Assembly: GCF_030463535.1 (NCBI RefSeq)
Contig: NC_132898.1
Span: 25,374,662-25,438,661 of the forward strand
DNA from: Salminus brasiliensis
Lineage: Eukaryota; Chordata; Actinopteri; Characiformes; Bryconidae
Length of the DNA: 64,000 bases
Reading direction: 5' to 3'
Each line of letters starts with the position of its first letter. Positions within the stretch are counted from its first letter, which is position 1. Position numbers and translations under genes: made by a program. Shown in pieces: positions 23,883 to 35,730 of this stretch. The notes under the pieces are model-generated. The model did not search any database, was not told where the DNA came from, and worked only from the letters and a program-made list of their open reading frames with translations.

Positions 23883-23894
23883 GCGCACGTGCGC
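23883..23894. promoter_or_regulatory. GCGCACGTGCGC palindrome
   Basis: A perfect 12-base palindrome containing a CACGTG E-box flanked by CpG-rich half-sites. It resembles bHLH (USF/MYC-type) sites and partly the NRF1 motif. It lies in the CpG-rich region before the proposed grm2 first exon end. Function is inferred. Confidence 0.4.
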
Positions 23895-23952
23895 CCCAGC
23901 TTCGCCAAGGTGGGCGAAGGCACCTTCGCATTCAACACCACGGATTGTTCAC

Positions 23953-23973
23953 TTCAGCACCGCGGACAGCACC
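23953..23973 (+). promoter_or_regulatory. grm2: RE1/NRSE (REST-binding) element
   Basis: The 21 bases read TTCAGCACC, GC, GGACAGCACC. Against the canonical RE1 as I recall it (TTCAGCACC, AC, GGACAGCGCC), 19 of 21 positions are the same, including both conserved half-sites at the standard spacing. REST silences neuronal genes in non-neuronal cells, and grm2 is a neuronal receptor. The site lies about 137 bases before the proposed first splice donor. Occupancy is inferred, but the motif match is strong. Confidence 0.85.
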
Positions 23974-24085
23974 GCTGCGCTCACCTGCGCTCCCGGACAG
24001 CTGCAGGTGCGAACTTCACTCCTGCACGTCTGACTGAAGGCGAAGCCAAGTTTTTATCCCCCCCCTTAACGAAGCAGGGAGTGAT

Positions 24086-24109
24086 TCTGACTGAGGGAAG
24101 TCTTTACAG
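24086..24109 (+). other. grm2: End of putative grm2 5' noncoding exon, donor
   Basis: CTTTACAG at 24102-24109 is followed by GTAAGTAATC, a full-consensus 5' splice site. The next matching 3' splice site on this strand before grm2 coding sequence is TCTTCTTCCAG ending at 32096. A spliced 5' UTR joining 24109 to 32097 is therefore likely. The 5' limit of the exon is not determined. Confidence 0.55.
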
Positions 24110-24639
24110 GTAAGTAATCTGACAGTATTACACACCTTTGCATACCTGAGAACTCCCTCACGCTCACATTACGCTGGATCTTAATGGTAAGCGATAGGGC
24201 TGGGTTGTGTGTTACCAAGTGATGGTTTCCGCATTTAAATATAGACCTCTGTCTGGCTATTTAACTACTCTAGGATGATGCACGTGCAAATGAAAGCCGT
24301 GTGCATGCATAGGCATCCAGTAGTAGTTAGGATTCTAACACAGCTCGTGCGCCTAATTGCGCGTCTAATTTACGCTGATTCAGGTGGGATTGGCGTTCGC
24401 CTTTGTATCAAAGGCTTAAGAGACCATAAACAAAGAGCCACTCCCACTGTGTTTATCAAGTAAGTATTCAAATGAATTATGTTTCATTAAGATTAATTTG
24501 CATATTTCAGCCACTGTTTGTATGGCATGGGAGAGGAGATACAGATAGATTATTAATAATAACAATAATAATAATTATAATAGTAACAAAGAAGGTCCTG
24601 GTACTACTTTAGTGAAAGACTGTGTATATAAGGCTACAT

Positions 24640-25870
24640 GATCCATTTTTAAAAGCTTATTCCAACAAGCATCAGGCTACTTTTGTCTATTCTGATGTCA
24701 TTTCACCCCAGGAAGGGTTATGACAAGTGATGCTTGGAATAAGTCAAATTAACATTTAGAAAGGTTTATGTCAGACTTATTCCAACAACCGTCAGTTGCA
24801 ATAAAGGCTTCTTTTGTCAGGTCTGATGCCATGCCCCCCTAGAAAGTGGTTTGATCATTGGAATAAGCCTTTAAATGTTTTTGTAGGTCTATAGGGTCTA
24901 TGTCACTGAAGCTTGTTATAACAAGGCATTTTAAATGTTTTTGTAGGTCTATGTCACTGACGCTTGTTATACCTAGGCTTTTTCAATGTTTATGCAGGTC
25001 TATGTCACTGGCACTTGTAGAAATAAGCCTTAGAAAATGTTTATGTAGGTCTTTGTCACTGATGCTTGTTATAACCAGGCTTTATAAATGTTTATGCAGG
25101 TCTTTGTCACTGACGCTTGTTGAAATAAGCCTTAGTAAATGTTTATGTAGGTCTGTGTCACTGATGCTTGTTATAACAAGGCTTTATCATTGATTATGTA
25201 GGTTTATGTTACTGATACTTATTAAAACAAATCTTTATAAATGTTTACGTAGATCTATGTCACTGATGCTTCTTATAACATGGCTTTATAAATGTTTATG
25301 TAGGTCTATGTTGCTGACACTTGTTATAACAAATCTTTATAAATGTTTACATAGATCTATGTCACTGATACCTCTTATAACAAGGCTTTACAAATGTGTA
25401 TGTAGGTCTATATCACTGACGCCTGTTATAACAAGACTTTGTAAGGTTTATGTAGGTATTTGTCACTAACACTAGTTATAACAAGGCTTCATAAATGTTT
25501 ATGTAGGTCTATGTCTAACATCTGTTGGAATAAGCCTTTATAAATGGTTATATAGGTCTAAGTCAGTGACACCTGTTGGAATAAGCCTTTATAAATGTTT
25601 ATGTAGGTCTATGTCTGGAAAACTTATTGGAACAAGCCTTTATGAATGTTTATGTAGGTTTCAATCAGTGAAACTCTTTATAATAAGCCTTATTATGGTC
25701 TGTGTCACTGACAGTCGTTATAAAAAGGCTTTATATATGATTATATAGGTCTATGTCTGTGACACTTGCTGGAAAAAGGCTTTATATATGTTAATGTATG
25801 TCTGTGTCACTGACAGCTTATTCCGGCAAGTGTCTGTTACCATAAAAGCTGGTCTGCCTTACAAAAGACT
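24640..25870. repeat. ~51-bp degenerate tandem array
   Basis: The unit is about 51 bases: AAATGTTTATGTAGGTCT, then NTGTCACTGANGCTTGTTAT, then AACAAGGCTTTAT. Some twenty diverged copies lie between about 24.9 and 25.83 kb. Flanking relatives with TTATTCCAACAAGC and TTGGAATAAGCCTTTA extend it to both sides. Because 51 is divisible by 3, stop-free frames show a 17-residue repeat, which is not evidence of a gene. It lies in the inferred 5' UTR intron of grm2. Confidence 0.85.
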
Positions 25871-28554
25871 GCTCTACCTGAAGTCCGCACATTTGAAAGT
25901 AAACCCCCTTAGCATCTTTAAAAAGCACTGTCAAACCTCACATATAAGTTTAAACGTATGGGTAGGATTACAATAACAACCTGTCCCTCACTCCAGCATG
26001 TTCATAGCCTGCTGTTTACTGTAAGAAAGTGATGGGTTACTAAAGCTAATAAAGACTACTCTGGAAATAGTCTAGAAGATCATTTATATACACACTTATA
26101 TAACTTTTCCTCACACAGCGGAAAGAGCTCATATGTCCATGTGTTTATGTCACCCTATTTATAGGACTTTTTTTTAATTATCTCCACTTTTCATGTGGCT
26201 TAGCCAGCTGGCAAATGATTTCATTAGGTCACATCCACCAATTTTAATACTTTAATTAGAGAACCAAGAACAGGAAGTCTTCACAAACACTCACACACAC
26301 ACATACACACACCTCTGCCAAGAAACATCGCACTTATTTTACATAACAGTGTATGTATAGCCGCCCGCCTCCATATGATCTCTTTCAAGATGCTCTGTGT
26401 GTCTGTGTGTTTTATTCATGGCTCTCATGCCTCTGCTATAGTAAGGCATCTTTACAACATCTTTACTTGTTTTGACAGCAGTGGCTTCATTCATTTCAGT
26501 CCCGCTGCCACTCATTTAACGCAAACACTCTTCAGCTGATTCTTCTGAGCATGAATACCACTTCACCTCTCAAATCCCTCATAACAAAACACTGTGAATA
26601 CCACATTCAGGCACTTTTCGCACAGCCAGACGTGAATAGATCGGGGGAGGGGAGTTTTTTTTCTGTGAGAAACCTCTCTGATTCAAGTGTCCCCTTCAGT
26701 AAGACAAGCCAAAAGCTCTTTACCTACAGCCTATCAACCATAAAAAGCTAAAGCAGAGTCAACACTGACCCCATTCAGTGCTCAGAGGGTCTGAATGGAA
26801 GCCCTGGAAGCTCTGATGAGATATTCGGCTGGGTTGGGATCAGTCCAGAAGAGCTGTTAAAGAAACGAAGGGTTGTTTTAAAGGAGTACTTCAGTGGTTT
26901 TCCAGCATATCTGTGTTTGGTACATTTGCAGTGTGTGGTTGATTATAATGGGCGAGAATCTCAACATGATTTCATGTTCTTTGTAAAAGAACTAAAGATT
27001 TGCTGATTGGAAATACACATAATAGAATCCAAATGGCAGGCGCCTTCTGTTCTGCTCTGTTATGAGTGTATTGTAAGTCATTTGGTTTTCTATCCTAAGT
27101 ACATTGAAATTACTGTTGTAGTAATTGATTAACTACAGGCAATAATTCTGGCACAATGGTCTACTACCTAGAAGTGAACAACAACAAAACAAACCTGGGG
27201 GCTCAAAACACTTAGATATTAGCCACCAATAGCCGGGTGCTGAATGGACAAGTGTCCATTGACTTCTGTATAAGACGATAAGGTTTTGATTGATTGATAT
27301 CAGTGGTAACCAACTACATGATACATATTCTTCAGATCAAGATTAGTTTGAACAGCGCTTAAGTACTCCTTTAACTCCTTTAACTCATACCCTTACAGAC
27401 ATCCACATCTAACTAAGGCATGTATGTGCATTTTTCTCCACTAATTTAATGTTTCTACATCATTCAAGCACAGGAACTGCTCTTTACATTGTTTCAGTGT
27501 ATGGCTGCATCAATTTGATGATGACCAATAGAAATGCTTCAAAATGATTTGGAATAAAATGTTTTTCCAGTGTTGTCCATTAGAAGTTTTGCCTTCTGCT
27601 ATAAAGTTACGATTTTTAAGTTATATGTATTTTCGGACCGTGATAAGCAAATTCAGCAACCACATACAAAAACATAAGTCATTAGGTGTATATGAGTGAG
27701 GACTGGAGGCCTGAAACCATTGGCAGGTCGATGAATGTTAGTAACAGATAATCCTGCCAGTCCTGGGGATCAAACCAGCACCCTTCTGGTCCCAAGCCTG
27801 TTTTACTAACCTTTATGCTACAGTTACCAAAATGTCTATGAATGCTATCAGTGCATGCTTCTAGCAGCAGAAAATAGACCTGACACAGAGAGGACATAAG
27901 GTTGTTCAAAACAACACAGATCTGTTTATAAGTTGACGTTGGCTGAAACTGGCAAGCACTTTTATACAAAACACCTCCGGAGAAGTTATCCATGGCGCAA
28001 ACTACAAAAGCCGAAGCATGTCTTCTTTACACAAGCGCTTCAGAAATCCTCGTTCCTGGCCAAGGAAAAGATCCTGCAGAGATCAAGTGCTTCAGTTCTC
28101 CCATGACTGCATCATCTGTGTCATTATCCGGCTTCCCCACCGTTAGACACAACGCGCATATTTGACTATTGAATTCTCTGGCCAGTGCTGCCTGGGGGTC
28201 TTGGATATGGATGACACCAGCACAGTTCTCTCCCACAATCAAATTACACCCGAGAAAAACCCACTGCAAACCGACCCATTAATCATAATTATCAGTTGGT
28301 AAAGTGACAGAAAATTAGGAGACAATAGTGCAAATTTCAGAGGGACGCAATCAGTCTTATTGCAGTCTCCGTCCTGGTTTATTCCATACACCAATGTAAG
28401 CATTTATCCATTCTTTCTGGCTTTGTGTCAAGAGATGGTTGTGGAAATAAGAGAAAAGCTGGATTCTGCTGTAAATCTCTACATGCTGGATGCTGGATTG
28501 TGCATTGAGTATCATGAGCAGAGAACTGATGTACACTCAAAAATTAAAGGTGTC

Positions 28555-28935
28555 AAAAGAGTTCTTTGGAGCGATTCCAGTGAAGAACCACCTTTAGTCC
28601 AACAAAAGAACATTTCAATGAATGCTTCTTTTGTGGTTTTTCAATCTGACCTCTGTCTGCTGCATCTTTATTGTATAGTCAGTTACCATTTTCTGTTTCT
28701 GTGCTTAGGAAAATGCTGGAATATTCCTTTAAAGAACCACTTTTTTTTTTTTTTTTAGGGACTCAGTAAGAATGTGTGCTTTAGATAGTTTGGGTAAGAT
28801 TAAAAATATCCAGTAGAACAAACCCTAAACTGACAACGTAAACAACTCTTGTGCATTCATCTTCTGCAAATGGTTCTTTTGGTTCTATAAAGGTCTGATG
28901 CAAGGGTTCTTCACCAACCATTTGAAGGTTCACAC
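28555..28935. repeat. GAACC-type dispersed repeats
   Basis: Contains AGTGAAGAACCACCTTTAGT, AAAGAACCACTTTTTTT near 28735, and GGTTCTTTTGGTTCTATAAA near 28870. These are arms of the same hairpin-type element seen at 22.1 and 37.4 kb, here split by a poly-T run and intervening sequence. Confidence 0.45.
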
Positions 28936-29009
28936 TCATACATTTCTATTACAAACATGGTTCATGTGTCAGTGTGTGTTGATGTCTAAGGTTTCTAAGT
29001 GGTTCTCAC

Positions 29010-29215
29010 TCGAGTCTTGTAATACTAGCACTTACAGTTGTCCGGGGCAGCTCGAGCAGGGCAAAACGTTTAGGAACTGACTTGATGTAAACCCGTTCTA
29101 CTGGCAGTGTTGGCTGTATGCCTGATTTTAGACACCCTTTAGCAATGAGCATGGCTAATTTAATGGGTATCCACACTCCACATACCATATAGTGTAGATA
29201 CTGCTCACCCCTGTA
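29010..29215 (+). mobile_element. Fragment of MITE-like repeat (family N)
   Basis: The phrases CACTTACAGTTGTCCGGGGC, AGCTCGAGCAGGGC and TTCTACTGGCAGTGTTGGCT match the copy at 42.90-43.03 kb in the same order. It is a decayed piece of a dispersed nonautonomous element. Confidence 0.55.
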
Positions 29216-31614
29216 CACAGCTCATCTTTTGGACAGATGGTTTTGGTCCCTCCACTATGGAATATAACTCAACCTCCAACTTTCCTAATAGTTAGACCAC
29301 TTAGCCCAAAGCTATAATTTAACTCTCAGCAGAAAAGTTGTTCAAGCTTTCCAGCGATATCCTGCTGTTTGCATCATGTTGCAGAAACAACGTGACACCA
29401 TGACAGTCGGATACGCTTCAGAGTGGTTGAAACTGCAGATTGCGTTTGCATCATAAACGAGCAAAACATGATTTTAAATCACTTTCTATCACCTTTGCCT
29501 TCATTACCGGAACATTCTGGCCTTTTGAGCCCAGAATTATGCCTGTATTGCTCATTAGAGCTAGATCTGGATGGGGGGAAATGATTGTTTTTCCTCGCTC
29601 CTAACAATGTCTGTCCTGTCCAGATCCCCGTATATTACCTTGGCATGGATTAGGCCATTAACTTGAGACTTCACCCTTGTTGAGGAGACAGAGAGCCCTG
29701 CTGGTCCCATCTGTTCTGTAGAGAGAAGGAAAGCCATGATTCGATTTTAATGTCAATTAAATGTTTCGTGCAGCTCTGGTCAGTGGCCCCTGCTGGTCGT
29801 CTTCAGAGCTCTGGGCCAAAGATGTGGAGGCTTAGACAAAAATCTGTGGAAGCTATTCTGTGTTCCAGAACTGAAGAGGCTGTGCGTGAGCTGACGTAAA
29901 GTCGTTGCTTTTGTCTTGCTATATTAATACCTAATATAAAGTTAAATAAGTGACGGAAACATGGGGAAATGTATTAGCTTGAATTAGCATCAGTTTGAAA
30001 AGATGTAAAGGAGCTTCCCATGCCTTGGAGGAAGCATGATGAAGCTAGCCTTCCCCCTCCTAACCTGATGGCATTGTGTGATAGGAAGACCGAGCTAGAA
30101 GGTGGCATTGGACACGACTAAGTTGGGGTTGGTGGCATTTTCAACTAGTCTAGATTGGATTAGCTGCAACACAGCAAAGCTCAGTAACATCAAATTCAAC
30201 ATGACATAATGATGCTAGGTTTAGAACATCTGCTCATTAGGTTAAATAGGAATTTGCACTGGTTGCAACAGCAGAGGAGCATGGATAGGTTAATTGCTGA
30301 GCTTTTTATATTTAAAAAGCAACAGTGTGCTATGACCCCGTGGTCAGAGAACTTGGATGCAGATCTGAAAGTTGTGAATTTGAATCCAGCTGTTAGCATC
30401 TTAGTCTTGCCGTTTGACTCCGGGCACTTAACCCCAAATTAGCATCTGTCAGCAGCTTGGATAGGCAACATTAATATTCTACCTCACGCTTAGCTTGTGA
30501 GTCAAGCCACCATTGTCACTCTGTCTGTCTATGTCTTTTATTGCTCGGTTAAGTTTTCTCCAGGCAGCCTCAGAACTTTTAGCTCCTACATTTATTCAGC
30601 ACGGCAAACTTCATTAAGGTGTCTGTTTCATTCACTTATCAAAATTAACTCTTTATTCTAGTGTGCGCTGCATGTTCCGGCAAGATGAAAGATTCAAATT
30701 AATTGCTATATAGTCCTTACCTTCATCAGGACAACTCATTCCCCCAACTTCCCCACGTTCGCTAGTTTCCATGGTAACAGAGGTGGAGGAGGAACACCCT
30801 AATAAACGTGAGAAATGTAGCTTCATTAGATTAACTGTGGGAGTTTGCAGGGGAGAAAGGGGGCTGTGTGGAATGCAAATATTATATATGAATAATAAAT
30901 TATGGTTGACATTTCTAAAAGTGTCTAAATTAGTGAATTCTCTGTCGGTGCCTCAAGGTTTTGTCTCAGGATGTGGCCCATAGAATATGCATGTAACATT
31001 TGCCCAACATGATTTTAAATGCAGTACAAGTGTTCATATGTGGTGAACGTTTGCATTTGATTAGTGCTTCTCAACTCAAAGTCACATCACTGTCCACAAA
31101 AAAAACTGCTACCAAATATATGGAAATTGTTAAATGTACACTATTGTAGTAATTAACAGTCAGTCTCTTATGTCTTTGCCTCCATATTCAGCAGCAAAGT
31201 TCACCTTTCTTCATGAGCTGCTGGCACTTTGTGAATATTGTGCAGGCTCCAGCTCTTATTAATTACATAAAACTAATGAGCCAATAAAACCAGCCCACCC
31301 TCCGTAACACAGAGTTCAGTCCACCTAAATGGCTAGACATGCTCTCTTTTTGAATCTGTATATTAAGTTTGTCTGCTGTGATGACGAGTCATTAGCTCAG
31401 TCAGGTTTTAATCAAAGAGCTTCAACTGGTGGTGAAATACTACGGCTCAAATGATTAGCTATGTTTGGAGAATGATTCTTTGTGGAAGCAAACTTAAAGT
31501 CTTTTTGGCAGCTTCTTATTTTGTCATTCTGGCACTTGGAAAGGGGTCAAAAGGGTTCTTTTGGGAGCAGAAGGAGGACCAAGACTATCTGTACTAGAAT
31601 TTAATGGGAATGAG

Positions 31615-32040
31615 TTGTTTGGAGTTGAGTTGACCTGAACTGAGCTGAGTTGAACTGCATTGCATTGAGTTGAGTTGAGTTGAATTGAGTCAAACTGATC
31701 CACATTTTGTCAAGCTGATGTGACCTGAACTGAGTTAAGTTGAATTGAGTTGAACTGAACTGAGTTATGCTTAGTTAACCAAAGGTGAACTGAGCTGACC
31801 TATGTTGATTAAAATTAAACAGAGTTGAATTGAGTTGAGTTGAACTGAGCTAAGTCTAACTGAACTTAGGTGAACTAAACTGGGTTGAGTTGAGCTAAGA
31901 TGAGTTAAGTGGAGATGAGTTAGGCTGAGATGGGCTTAATTGAGCCTAGTTGAGTTGAATTAAGTTAAGCCAGAACTGAGTTAAGCTGAGCTGAACTGTA
32001 TTGAGTTAAGTCAAATTAAGTTGGACGGAGTTGAATGGAT
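31615..32040. repeat. Degenerate (GAGTT/GAACT)n pentanucleotide tract
   Basis: About 425 bases built from TGAGT, TGAAC, TGAGC and TTAAG pentamers, with GAGTTGAGTTGA stretches and many substitutions. It ends about 55 bases before the splice acceptor of the first coding exon of grm2. Confidence 0.9.
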
Positions 32041-32096
32041 TGCAGTGGAGTTACCTGGACTTTTCCCTCACGTGTTCTCTTCCTGTCTTCTTCCAG

Positions 32097-32752
<656 letters not shown>

Positions 32753-33079
32753 TAAAGCTTAGTCTGTTGACACACTTGTACTTGTTGTACTTGACTCCAG
32801 TATAGATAATTAATTAGATGAGATTTCACCTTCTGGAAGTGCTATGACAAAAATCTAATCAGTCAAAATTCTGAGATCAAACGTTTAAAAAAAGTGTTAA
32901 TTAAAATTACTTTTGAGACATTACATCAAGTTTAAAAGAAAATACAGCCATCTCTCAAAGAATTGGATTCGCAAAATGACAATTTGCAATGTTCAGATTT
33001 GGCATTGCACAGGTTGTTTAATAAAATTAACAGTAGTTCATGACATCAACAACAGTCAGTGACATCACCAACAACTAAG

Positions 33080-33335
33080 GGGTGAAGTATAGCCACCAGG
33101 CAGCCGACACATGCAAAGGAAAGCACTGGGTCCCCAGACCCCTGTGCTGGTCAAACAAAGCTTAAGAGTGATGCGGGGAAAGAGCGCCATCTACCCACCT
33201 GGAGAAAGCAAAGCCAATTTTGCTCTTTTGGACTCAGTCACCGATGGCACCGAAGTGGCAGGGCTGGGCATTCAAACATATGACCAGAACCATAGTAATA
33301 GCATATTAGACCACTAAGCCACTCAGGCCCCTGTA
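33080..33335 (-). mobile_element. tRNA-derived SINE, family S, copy 2
   Basis: On the minus strand, the head GAGTGGCTTAGTGGTCTAAT lies near 33320, followed by the body phrase GGTGGGTAGATGGCGCTCTT near 33190. The B-box region is degraded. The order of landmarks matches the copies at 1.4-1.8 and 40.6 kb. Confidence 0.65.
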
Positions 33336-33734
33336 GGTCATTAATTAGAGTTACTAAGTCGAAAGTTTGAGAAAATAAGTAAAACGGTTTCTGCTGCCTG
33401 AAACAGAGAAGAAGTGAAAGAAGTGATATTCATTCAAGAATGGTTCCCTTCAAATACACGTTTTCCCAGAAAGGCAGATCGCAACTGTCCAACTACTAGT
33501 TTGGATCGTTTTGGCCAGGTACCACAGGTGCATGTAGTCATTAGTAATTAGCTTTCTCCTCCAAGCATGTTGAGGAATCTGTATGTTTGGGTAACGTACG
33601 AAATAACAGATACAGTGGCAAATCACATCCCAATAATAACATCCCAGAGTGTTCATGTGGCAAGTCTAAGTAACTGGCATTCTCCTCCAAGCATGTTGAG
33701 GCTTTGCAAGAACCAGAATGGATGGCTATCATAC

Positions 33735-34433
33735 ACTAAAGGTCCAAATGTTTGTGGACACCCCTTCATAATAATGTATTTGACTACTTTAAGTTGCACC
33801 TACTGCTGACACAGAAGTGCAAATGCACACACACACACACACACACACACACAGCTTGGATAGTCTCTGTAGAGAAGTACTGACAAGAGAATAGGCCTCT
33901 CTGGAGCAGATCAGCCTGAACCTATTGGCACCATGCCTATTGCCAGGCGTGGAGTACAGTGGAGTTCAAAAAATGAGCTGTGGAGCAGTGGAACTGTGTT
34001 CTCTGGAATGATGGTTGGTGCGCCATCCAATAGGTTTGGGATGAGCTGGGGAGTGGTGATCATCTAACATCCTGTCCTTACTAACACTCTTAATGCTTAA
34101 TGCTTAATGCTTTTTCCTCCCAAGGTTTCTTCCTCCAGCTCTGAGGGAGCTTTTCCTTGCCACTGTCGCAGTTGGCTTGCTCACTGGGGGTCTTGGATCC
34201 TTCATGTCTTCTAATGTTATTTCTTCTTTTCTGTCTTTTACTAATTACTAAGTATGTAAAGCTGCTTTGTGACAACATAATTAATGCGCAATGCAATCAA
34301 ATCCTCGCAGCAATGTACCAAATTCTAGTTGCTCCACCAAAAGCAGGATAAACTCTTTTTTAATACTCTTGATTTTGGAAGAAAGAGCGAATGAGCAGGT
34401 GTCACAATACTTTTGTCTATATAGTGTTCATAT
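33735..34433 (-). mobile_element. MITE family M, copy 10, with nested insertion
   Basis: The minus-oriented copy runs from CACTAAAGGTCCAAATGTTT (left) to AATACTTTTGTCTATATAGT (right). A CA microsatellite lies at 33826-33852. The body is interrupted at about 34095-34290 by an unrelated LINE/SINE-tail-like insertion, after which the M-family sequence resumes at ATGCAATCAAATCCTCGCAG. Confidence 0.78.
34098..34288 (+). mobile_element. Non-LTR retroelement 3' tail nested in a MITE
   Basis: The phrases AAGGTTTCTTCCTCCAGCTC, GGGAGCTTTTCCTTGCCACT, GGCTTGCTCACTGGGGGTCT and TGTAAAGCTGCTTTGTGACA follow one another. This is a common fish LINE/SINE 3' terminal region that I associate with L2-like elements. 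Short AATGC-containing direct repeats flank it. The clade assignment is tentative. Confidence 0.6.
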
Positions 34434-35225
34434 TAAATCACCAGAACAATCCTTAAAATCCCACAATTCAGTTTTGAATTGAGCACAGTGCAAGGCTTTG
34501 CTGTAGGAAAGCCGACAGCGTTTCAGTACAATAAGGTTTGGGGATCCCTGATTGGTGCTTTCAACCTAAACCCCCACAGGTCTAACAGCAGTAGAGCATC
34601 CTGCATACAGGCTGCTGGGCTTTATTGCAGAGAGCACAGGAGCTACTAGTGTAAGCATGGTTAATTACCATCCCCATTCCTTTAGGCTGTCATTGCCAGA
34701 GAAACGGCCGAGCACTAATTACGCTCCCACTGTCTGTTCCGCGGGATTCGCTGCTTAATAATTCCATCAGCTGCTGCCGATGATGCGACGTGCACACGAG
34801 AAACATGTCAGCTTTCGGGGGGCCATTGCTGTGGAGGGAAGCATGTGTCAGCTCTTTGCCTGAGTTTGCCTGGACAGGCCTTGGCCACATGAGGATATGT
34901 TGTGTTGTTTTCTTATGCAAGAAGCAGTGGCATGTTAAATGTCAAGGAGCTGTCAGCTTGCTAAAAGTGCAGGGCTCCGGGTTTTCGTGCCGCTGCAACA
35001 GTTACGGTAGTTTTAGTAAGAGCCTCTGACTAGCATTCGCCAACGAGTAATAATTGCTGTTCCCAAGGCAGCTTTTCAAAAGACCAAAGCCTAGAATCAT
35101 CCTGCAGTGCTGATATCATCTATGTCATATCTAAACACTGTTAGATATTTTTTCTTTTAACACAATTTGGTCTTTGAGTTGACTAATTTTAAGGCGAATG
35201 GACCAATACAGCTAGTCTACAATTA

Positions 35226-35575
35226 CACTATATGGATAAAAGTACTGGGACACCTGCTCATTCATTGTTAATCTTGCTTTTGTTGGTGTAACCATCACTA
35301 CTGTCCAGCGACAAGAGCGTTAGTGAGGTCAGGATGTTGGATGATCACCATTCTACCTTACCCCCGACTCCCCAACTTATCCCAACAGTATTGGCTGGAG
35401 CACCAGAGAACACAGTTCCAGGGGGGGGGGCTTTAAACCCATCTAGCCCACACCTGGCATTAAGCATGATGCCAATAGATTCATGTTGATCTGCTCCAGA
35501 GAGTCCTATTCTATTGGCAGCACTTCTCTATAGTGACTAGACAAGCTGTGTGTTCGCATGTATTTTTGGGCCTGT
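35226..35575 (+). mobile_element. MITE family M, copy 11
   Basis: Starts CACTATATGGATAAAAGTAC followed by TGGGACACCTGCTCATTCAT. Retains the GTGAGGTCAGGATGTTGGAT, AGAGAACACAGTTCC and CTCCAGAGAGTCCTATTCTA landmarks, with a G9 run in place of part of the hairpin. The 3' terminus is lost after GACTAGACAAGCTGTGTG. Confidence 0.8.
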
Positions 35576-35730
35576 ATTTACAGAGATGAGATTGGGGACA
35601 GTCTAAGCGTCTAAGTGTTTGTTAGCAATGTTAGCCTAGCATCTCCTGTTGTCTGACTGATTGTGTGACACCATTTGTCCTTTAAGTTGACTAATTTCAA
35701 GGCCAATGCCCAAATAACGTATCTACAACT

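Larger units (their letters stand above)
23690..24085 (+). promoter_or_regulatory. grm2: CpG-rich putative grm2 promoter region
   Basis: CpG dinucleotides are sharply concentrated here against an AT-rich, CpG-poor background, most densely about 23770-24010. No TATA box stands out. A 12-base palindrome with an E-box core (CACGTG) lies at 23883-23894, and a REST-type element lies at 23953-23973. The region ends in a consensus splice donor at 24109, and the next + strand gene is grm2. This makes it the best candidate for the grm2 promoter and first noncoding exon. The start site cannot be fixed from sequence. Confidence 0.65.
24110..32096. other. grm2: grm2 5' UTR intron (inferred)
   Basis: About 8 kb with no recognised coding exon. 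It contains the 51-bp tandem array, GAACC-type repeats, a fragment of a dispersed repeat near 29.1 kb and a pentanucleotide tract. Stretches around 29.47-29.83, 30.54-30.80 and 26.1-26.5 kb look unique and moderately AT-rich with TAATTA-like motifs. They could hold regulatory elements, but I cannot show conservation. Confidence 0.5.

Noticed and set aside
24900..25469. Frames with a 17-residue repeat (CRSMSLxLVITRLYK type)
   Set aside because: They follow from a degenerate 51-bp tandem repeat whose period is a multiple of three. The copies diverge without any sign of codon-level constraint.
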